A stretch of 64,000 bases of DNA from an uncultured Alphaproteobacteria bacterium (GTDB taxonomy: Bacteria > Pseudomonadota > Alphaproteobacteria > HIMB59 > GCA-002718135). The position numbers and the translations under genes were made by a program. How positions within the stretch are numbered: the first letter of the stretch is position 1; every line of letters starts with the position of its first letter. The DNA is taken from positions 124,001 through 188,000 of the forward strand of contig CACJRY010000001.1 in NCBI GenBank assembly GCA_902595855.1. Reading direction: 5' to 3'. Of this stretch, positions 58,637 to 64,000 are shown one piece after another. Below the pieces are notes generated by a model. That model worked only from the letters and a program-made list of their open reading frames with translations. It was not told the DNA's origin and did no database searches.

Positions 58637-59398
58637 ATGAAATTACCTGAAATTAAAGTTGAAGATCTTCTAGAAGCAGGTGTCCACTTTGGTCACAATG
58701 TGAGAAGATGGAATCCAAAAATGGAGCAATATATTTTTGGTGTTAGAAACAATATCCATATTTTTGATTTAAGAATAACAGTTGAAGCGATTAATAACGC
58801 TCTTGTAAAACTTCATGAGACAGTAAGCAGATCTGGAAAAGTACTTTTTGTAGGTACAAAAAAACAGTGTTCAGAAATAGTTAAAGAATTAGCGTCTATA
58901 AATAATAATTTTTTTGTTAATAAAAGATGGTTAGGTGGAACATTAACAAACTGGAAAACTATCTCAAATTCAATTGAAAGGTTGAATACTTTAGAAGTTA
59001 ATTTAAATGATCCAGCTTATGCAAATAGCATATCAAAAAAAGAATTACTTCAATTGACAAGAGAAAAAGAAAAGCTTCATTTAAATTTAGGAGGAATTAA
59101 GGATCTTAATGGTAAACCAGATTTAATAGTAATATTTGATGTACTTAAGGATAAACTCGCAGTTTTAGAAGCTAAAAAACTAAATATTCCAATCATTGGC
59201 ATTGTAGATACGAATGCAGATCCAGACTCTATCGATTACATAATACCTGGAAATGATGATGCAATTAGATCAATTAATATTTATAAAAATTATTTTTTAC
59301 AAACTATCGAAGATGCAAGTGCATTTCAGGATAAGCAAGAGACAAATTTAGATGAAGTTTCAAAAGATAAAGGTAAAAAAATGGAGAAATCTAAATGA
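58637..59398 (+). CDS. rpsB: 30S ribosomal protein S2
   Basis: S2 binds the back of the small subunit and is needed for S1 assembly. The 253-residue protein has [19 protein letters not shown] at the start, [19 protein letters not shown] and the late [22 protein letters not shown], all family signatures. A charged tail follows the fold. GGAG lies six bases before the ATG inside the pseudoknot leader. It overlaps tsf by four bases. Confidence 0.98.
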   Translation: MKLPEIKVEDLLEAGVHFGHNVRRWNPKMEQYIFGVRNNIHIFDLRITVEAINNALVKLHETVSRSGKVLFVGTKKQCSEIVKELASINNNFFVNKRWLGGTLTNWKTISNSIERLNTLEVNLNDPAYANSISKKELLQLTREKEKLHLNLGGIKDLNGKPDLIVIFDVLKDKLAVLEAKKLNIPIIGIVDTNADPDSIDYIIPGNDDAIRSINIYKNYFLQTIEDASAFQDKQETNLDEVSKDKGKKMEKSK

Positions 59399-60255
59399 CT
59401 GACAACCTAGCATTAGTAAAAGAGTTAAGAGATAAAACTGGAGCAGGTTTCTTAGATTGTAAAGAAGCTTTAGCTAATAACAATGGCAATATAGAAAATG
59501 CAATTGATCACTTAAGAAAAAAAGGCCTAGCAAAAGCCTCAAAAAAATCTTCGAGAGAGGCTAACGAAGGAGCAGTTGGTTTTTTTGAAAATCAAGATAT
59601 TTGCATATTGATTAAAGTTAATTCTGAGACTGATTTTGCAGCCAAAGGAGATACTTTTTTAGATTTTGTTGATTACTTAGGTAAAAATTTGCTAGAATTA
59701 AATAACTTGAGTCTTAACCTAGAGAGTTTTTTAGGTACCAAAATTTCCTCAAAGACAGTTAAGGAAATTGTTGATGAAATGATTGCAAAAATTGGAGAAA
59801 ATATTGTTATATCTGATTTAAGAATTTTCGATAAAAAAAATGCTAGCTTATCTTTTTATGTTCATAACGCGTATAGAAAAAATATTGGAAAAATCATCTC
59901 TATATTAAAATATTCTTCAAACTCAAATGAAAAAAATATTCAAATTTTTGCAAAAAATTTGTGTATGCACATAGCTGCTTTAAAACCAGATGCAATAGAT
60001 GAAAACAATCTTGATAAAGCAATTATAGATAAAGAATTAAATGTGCAAAAAGAATTAATAGCTAGCTCAGGAAAGCCAGAAAATGTAATGGAAAAAATTA
60101 TAGAGGGTAAAATGAAAAAGTTTTACTCTGAAGTAACATTATTAAATCAAAGTTTTGTTTTGGACCCTGATAAAACTGTCAAAGATATAATTAACCATGA
60201 CTATAAAGAAATAAACTTTGATATTAAAATGTTCAATTTCATTAGTTTAACTTAA
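59395..60255 (+). CDS. tsf: Elongation factor Ts
   Basis: EF-Ts exchanges GDP for GTP on EF-Tu. The 286-residue protein begins with the UBA-like domain and carries [16 protein letters not shown], where the family has TGAGMMDCK. The core dimerisation region includes [14 protein letters not shown], with the TDF-x-A nucleotide-exchange motif. It overlaps rpsB by four bases and pyrH by one, the standard rpsB-tsf-pyrH-frr arrangement. Confidence 0.97.
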   Translation: MTDNLALVKELRDKTGAGFLDCKEALANNNGNIENAIDHLRKKGLAKASKKSSREANEGAVGFFENQDICILIKVNSETDFAAKGDTFLDFVDYLGKNLLELNNLSLNLESFLGTKISSKTVKEIVDEMIAKIGENIVISDLRIFDKKNASLSFYVHNAYRKNIGKIISILKYSSNSNEKNIQIFAKNLCMHIAALKPDAIDENNLDKAIIDKELNVQKELIASSGKPENVMEKIIEGKMKKFYSEVTLLNQSFVLDPDKTVKDIINHDYKEINFDIKMFNFISLT

Positions 60256-60956
60256 TGAATAAAAGAATTCTTTTGAAACTTTCTGGAGAAGCCTTAATGG
60301 GAAAATCACCTTATGGTATAGATGTTTCAACAATTAACACAATAGCAAAGGAAGTGAAAAAAATTTATAAATTAGGATATCAGATATGTATTATAATTGG
60401 AGGAGGTAATATCTTTAGAGGTATTAAAGGTGCCTCTGAAGGAATTGATAGATCAACATCAGATTATATGGGAATGTTAGCCACAGTTATGAATGCTTTA
60501 TCTTTTCAGAGCTGTTTAGAAAAAATAAAAATTCCTACTAGAGTGCAAAGTGCAATAAACATGTCACAGGTAGCAGAGCCATACATAAAAAGAAAAGCAG
60601 TTAGGCATCTTGAAAAAAAACGTATCGTAATTTTTGCAGCAGGTACTGGTAATCCATTTTTTTCTACAGATACTGCGGCTGCATTAAGGGCTTCTGAAAT
60701 GAATTGCTCAATGATTATAAAGGCAACTAAGGTAGATGGCATTTATGATAAAGATCCAATTAAATTTAAAAATGCTAAATTATTAAAAAATATTTCTTAT
60801 AACGAAGTAATTAATAAAAATTTAAGAGTAATGGATTTAACTGCTATAAGTCTAGCAAAAGAGTCAAGTATTCCAATCATTGTCACGAATATTTTTAAGG
60901 ATAATTCATTAATAACTGCTTTGAAACAAAAAGGAAAATATAGTAAAATAAGTTAA
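60255..60956 (+). CDS. pyrH: Uridylate kinase
   Basis: PyrH converts UMP to UDP in pyrimidine nucleotide synthesis. The 233-residue amino-acid-kinase-fold protein has LLKLSGEALMG, IGGGNIFRG, DYMGMLATVMNALSFQ and AAGTGNPFFSTDTAAALRA, all highly conserved. The ATG overlaps the tsf stop by one base, and frr starts one base after its stop. Confidence 0.97.
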   Translation: MNKRILLKLSGEALMGKSPYGIDVSTINTIAKEVKKIYKLGYQICIIIGGGNIFRGIKGASEGIDRSTSDYMGMLATVMNALSFQSCLEKIKIPTRVQSAINMSQVAEPYIKRKAVRHLEKKRIVIFAAGTGNPFFSTDTAAALRASEMNCSMIIKATKVDGIYDKDPIKFKNAKLLKNISYNEVINKNLRVMDLTAISLAKESSIPIIVTNIFKDNSLITALKQKGKYSKIS

Positions 60957-60957
60957 T

Positions 60958-61503
60958 ATGATTGATCAATTAAATACAAAAATGATGAATTCAGTCAACC
61001 ATCTTGAAAAAGAATTTAATACAATTAGAACTTCTAGAGCCAACCCATCTATGCTAGATAACATTTTTGTAGATGCTTATGGAAGTAAAACTCCCTTAAA
61101 TCAACTTGGCAATATTTCTACTCCAGATCCAAGCACTATTACAATTCAGGTATGGGATAGTTCAATAATTAAAAATATTGAAAATGCAATTTTAGATTCA
61201 GGTCTAGGTATTAACCCTCAAATCGATGGCCAAATAATTAGATTGCCAATTCCTAAATTAAGTGAGGAAAGAAGAGAGGAGCTCTCAAAGATTGCTGCCA
61301 AATATGCAGAAAACTCGAAAATTGTAATCAGAAATATCAGAAGGGATTTTATAGAAACTCAAAAGGAATTAAAAAAAAATAGTGAATTATCAGAAGACGA
61401 TTTAAAAAAAATCATCAATGATGTGCAAAAAATGACTGATAATAGCATTGAAAAAATAGATGAGTTATTAAAGTTAAAAAAAGAAGATATATTGAAAGTA
61501 TAA
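60958..61503 (+). CDS. frr: Ribosome recycling factor
   Basis: RRF splits post-termination ribosomes with EF-G. The 181-residue tRNA-shaped protein has the family core RTSRANPSMLDNIFVDAYGSKTPLNQLGNIS and, in its C-terminal helix, RNIRRDFIE (by landmarks RTSRANP, YGSKTPL and IRNIRRD). It is slightly shorter than the usual 185 residues. It lies between pyrH and uppS with gaps of one and two bases. Confidence 0.97.
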   Translation: MIDQLNTKMMNSVNHLEKEFNTIRTSRANPSMLDNIFVDAYGSKTPLNQLGNISTPDPSTITIQVWDSSIIKNIENAILDSGLGINPQIDGQIIRLPIPKLSEERREELSKIAAKYAENSKIVIRNIRRDFIETQKELKKNSELSEDDLKKIINDVQKMTDNSIEKIDELLKLKKEDILKV

Positions 61504-61505
61504 TC

Positions 61506-62201
61506 TTGATAAAAAATAATCCTATTAACCATCTATCTATAATTTTAGATGGAAATAAAAGATGGGCAAAAATTAAAAATCAACCAATTAAAGAAGCATA
61601 TGGTGTTGGAATAAACAACGTATTAAAAATTTCAGAAAAGTTAATTGAAAAAAAAGTTAAATATTTCTCAGTTTTTGCTTTATCTACAGAAAATTTAAAG
61701 AGAAAATCTGTTAATATTATTTTTAAATCTATTTTTGAAGAATTTTCAATATTTTTAAACAAAATCACAATTGATAAATCAATAAAAATAAAAGTAATAG
61801 GGGAAAGGGCTAATTTACCAGATAAATTAAAAGAAATTATTAATGAGGCTGAAATTAAAACTATGAAAAATAAAAAACTAACTTTAATTTTAGCTTTTAA
61901 TTATGGATTTAAAAGTGAACTTAATTCGGTTTTTAAAAAAGTTTACGAAGAAATTAAGAATAAGAAAAAATTTAAATTAGAAAATTCTGATTTGAATAAG
62001 TTTTTTTATTTAGGTGATACCCCAGATCCAGATATTTTGATAAGGACAGGTGGATTTAAAAGATTAAGCAATTATTTAATGTATAATCTTTGCTATACAG
62101 AGCTATTTTTTACTAAAACTTTATGGCCAGATTTTAATATTTATGAATTAGATGAAATTTTTACTGAATTCAAAAAAATAAAAAGAAATTATGGATTATA
62201 A
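61506..62201 (+). CDS. uppS: Isoprenyl transferase (undecaprenyl diphosphate synthase)
   Basis: UppS makes the C55 lipid carrier for peptidoglycan and LPS. The 231-residue cis-prenyltransferase has SIILDGNKRWAK near residue 11, where the catalytic Asp (Asp15) and the family's (M)DGN-x-R-W-A motif lie; Met is replaced by Leu. Also seen are FALSTENLKR, ILAFNYG and the late PDPDILIRTGGFKRLSNYL with WPDF. The only good start is TTG at 61506. It overlaps cdsA by 11 bases. Confidence 0.93.
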   Translation: MIKNNPINHLSIILDGNKRWAKIKNQPIKEAYGVGINNVLKISEKLIEKKVKYFSVFALSTENLKRKSVNIIFKSIFEEFSIFLNKITIDKSIKIKVIGERANLPDKLKEIINEAEIKTMKNKKLTLILAFNYGFKSELNSVFKKVYEEIKNKKKFKLENSDLNKFFYLGDTPDPDILIRTGGFKRLSNYLMYNLCYTELFFTKTLWPDFNIYELDEIFTEFKKIKRNYGL

Positions 62202-62823
62202 GAATTTTCTAAATAGAGTTTTGTTTTCAATTTTATTCTTAATTATTTATTTTATTCTTTTTTTTAATTATTCTGACTCTATTTTTTATTTTGTTACTTT
62301 AATTTATCTCATAACTTTAATTGAAGTATTAATCTATTTTAATAGAATGAAATTTATACTTATTTTTTATTTGGTATTTTCATATTTATTCTTAATATTA
62401 TATTTTAGATATAGTTTTGACCTTTATGAATTTACATTCATAATATTGTGCATTTCTTGTTTCGATTCATTTAGCTATTTAGCTGGAAAAATATTAGGTA
62501 AAAATAAAATTTTTTATAAAATTAGTCCAAATAAAACGTATGAGGGTCTTTTAGGTGGAATATTGATCACAAATTCTATTTTTTTACTAATTTATTTATT
62601 TATGGATTATTTAAATTATTTAACACAATTTGATTTGATTATTTTAATTAACATAATTATTTGTTTTTCTTTTTTTGGAGATTTATTACAATCCTATTTT
62701 AAACGTTTGAATAATCTTAAAGATTCAAGCAATTTTGTTCCTGGACATGGGGGTTTTTTTGATAGATTTGATAGTTTTTTATTAGTAATTATTCCTATTG
62801 GTTTATTAACTCAGTTTTATTAA
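62191..62823 (+). CDS. cdsA: Phosphatidate cytidylyltransferase
   Basis: CdsA makes CDP-diacylglycerol, the precursor of membrane phospholipids. The 210-residue protein, shorter than the usual 260-280, has about six to seven helices. The C-terminal family signature is intact: SPNKTYEGLLGG, FGDLLQSYFKR and KDSSNFVPGHGGFFDRFDS, with the metal-binding acidic residues. The shortening is in the N-terminal helices. It abuts dxr without a gap, as in the conserved uppS-cdsA-dxr order. Confidence 0.93.
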   Translation: MDYKNFLNRVLFSILFLIIYFILFFNYSDSIFYFVTLIYLITLIEVLIYFNRMKFILIFYLVFSYLFLILYFRYSFDLYEFTFIILCISCFDSFSYLAGKILGKNKIFYKISPNKTYEGLLGGILITNSIFLLIYLFMDYLNYLTQFDLIILINIIICFSFFGDLLQSYFKRLNNLKDSSNFVPGHGGFFDRFDSFLLVIIPIGLLTQFY

Positions 62824-63972
62824 ATGATAATTAATGTTTATGGAAGTACAGGCATAATAGGTAAAACTTCTTTATCCATTATTAAGAAACATTTTCCTAA
62901 TTATAAAATTAATCTTTTATGCGCTAAAAGTAATTATAAATTATTAGCAAAACAATGCAATGAATTTGAAGTTGGTTACGCCTATATAGATAATCCAAAA
63001 AATTATACTAAATTAAAATCTCTTTTAAAAAAAGAAATTAAAATTTTAAATAAAGATAGTTTAAATGAATATCTAAAAGAATCTAAGTCAGATTTATCTA
63101 TTTTAGCAGTATCTGGATATGAGTCACTTAAGTATTTAGAGTTAATACTTTCCAATACAAAAAAAATTGGAGTTGTGAGCAAAGAGGCAATTGTTTCAGC
63201 AGGACATATTTTAAAAAAAATATCCAAAAAATTTAATACATCAATATTTCCTCTAGACTCAGAACACTTTTCAATTTTTAAAAATTTTAATAAAATAAAC
63301 TTAAAAAGTGTTAATTTTAAAAAAATATATTTAACTGCCTCAGGAGGACCTTTTATAGGTCGAAATTTTAATTCTTTAAAAAAAATATCATTTAAAGAGG
63401 CAGTCAATCATCCAAAATGGAAAATGGGATATAAAAACAGCATCGACTCTGCTACTTTAGTTAATAAATGTCTTGAATTGATAGAGGCTCATTACTTATT
63501 TGATATACCCTTTAGTCAACTTGATATTTTAATTCATCCAGAATCTCTAGTACATTCAATTATTGAAGATAAAAATTATATTTCTAAAATGATATATTTT
63601 CATAATGATATGAGAATCCCTCTCATGCATTATTTAAGTAATAATAAAATTGACGAGCTTCCAAAAATAAATAAATTTAATTTTTATCAAAAGACTAGTC
63701 TAAATTTTTCAGTAGTTGAGGAAAAAAATTATCCTATTTATAATTATTTTAAATCTATTGATAAATCTAATCCATGTAATTTGATTAAATTTAATCTTGG
63801 AAATGAGTATGCTGTGGATTTATTTAAACAAAAAAAAATTAAATATGTTGATATATTGCAATTAATTAAAGAAATAACTTCAATAAATTTAAATTCAGAT
63901 GTAAATAACATTGATAAAATTATTCAATATCATGAAAGTCTTAACTCATATATTAGGTCAAATTTCAAATAA
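62824..63972 (+). CDS. dxr: 1-deoxy-D-xylulose 5-phosphate reductoisomerase
   Basis: Dxr (IspC) makes MEP from DXP, the second step of the non-mevalonate isoprenoid pathway. The 382-residue protein starts with NADPH-binding VYGSTGIIGKTSLSII. The metal and substrate region is SKEAIVSAG, PLDSEHFSIF and TASGGPF, followed by HPKWKMGYKNSIDSATLVNKCLELIEAH. It is complete; 28 bases remain to the window edge and no further gene start is visible. Confidence 0.96.
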   Translation: MIINVYGSTGIIGKTSLSIIKKHFPNYKINLLCAKSNYKLLAKQCNEFEVGYAYIDNPKNYTKLKSLLKKEIKILNKDSLNEYLKESKSDLSILAVSGYESLKYLELILSNTKKIGVVSKEAIVSAGHILKKISKKFNTSIFPLDSEHFSIFKNFNKINLKSVNFKKIYLTASGGPFIGRNFNSLKKISFKEAVNHPKWKMGYKNSIDSATLVNKCLELIEAHYLFDIPFSQLDILIHPESLVHSIIEDKNYISKMIYFHNDMRIPLMHYLSNNKIDELPKINKFNFYQKTSLNFSVVEEKNYPIYNYFKSIDKSNPCNLIKFNLGNEYAVDLFKQKKIKYVDILQLIKEITSINLNSDVNNIDKIIQYHESLNSYIRSNFK

Positions 63973-64000
63973 AACTTTTTTCATTTTTTATTTTTACCTT

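Overview
The window is a gene-dense, strongly A+T-rich chromosomal segment of a bacterium. Gene content and order point to a streamlined pelagic alphaproteobacterium of the SAR11/HIMB59 kind. The evidence is: the run tig-clpP-clpX-lon-HU-tRNAVal-tRNAAsp-nuoA..N-birA-coaX-rnj-DUF1467-proS-lolCD-dnaE followed by rpsB-tsf-pyrH-frr-uppS-cdsA-dxr; a short-form prolyl-tRNA synthetase; an MntR/MntX manganese pair; and glnA-type glutamine riboswitches. The exact genus cannot be fixed by eye. No mobile elements, CRISPR arrays, rRNA or phage genes were seen. Standard stops, including TGA, are used.

Region 1 (1-12.9 kb) is accessory and mostly short transcription units. It starts with the tail of an M19 dipeptidase. 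A minus-strand operon GST-pdxJ-LysE follows, then an intergenic element able to form a long hairpin. Next come two small four-helix membrane proteins with strong AGGAGG ribosome-binding sites and palindromic hairpins after them, a tRNA-Thr and a secreted nuclease. A Uup-like ABC-F ATPase has its C-terminal domain split off by a frameshift at a run of nine A. Then come an HpcH/HpaI aldolase, a PQQ sugar dehydrogenase, a nitrilase and a methyltransferase. The divergent mntR/mntX pair shares a near-perfect operator. A DUF2256 zinc ribbon and a photolyase-related protein lacking the usual [4Fe-4S] ligands end the region.

Region 2 (12.9-28 kb) carries murA, hisG-hisD, infA-yacG, tRNA-Phe, a GT9 glycosyltransferase and two amino-acid ABC permeases. 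It continues with a cytochrome c' overlapping an iolE-like gene, a glutamine amidotransferase, glpK and parE. A minus-strand nitrogen cluster runs aminotransferase-glnB-[two glutamine riboswitches]-glnA and ends in a canonical terminator.

Region 3 (28-64 kb) is core genome. tRNA-His and tRNA-Leu lead into the proteostasis set tig, clpP, clpX, lon and HU, then tRNA-Val and tRNA-Asp. From nuoA (34756) to dnaE (58538) twenty-two plus-strand genes follow with gaps of at most nine bases and many overlaps: all fourteen complex I subunits, then biotin ligase, pantothenate kinase, RNase J, ProRS, lipoprotein export and the replicative polymerase. The rpsB operon follows behind a leader that can form a pseudoknot reaching the ribosome-binding site, and it runs to dxr at the right edge.

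The best leads are the A9 frameshift in the Uup homologue, the tandem glutamine riboswitches, the unassigned hairpin element at 2250-2341, the cluster-less photolyase and the rpsB leader. No wholly new multi-gene system could be demonstrated from sequence alone.
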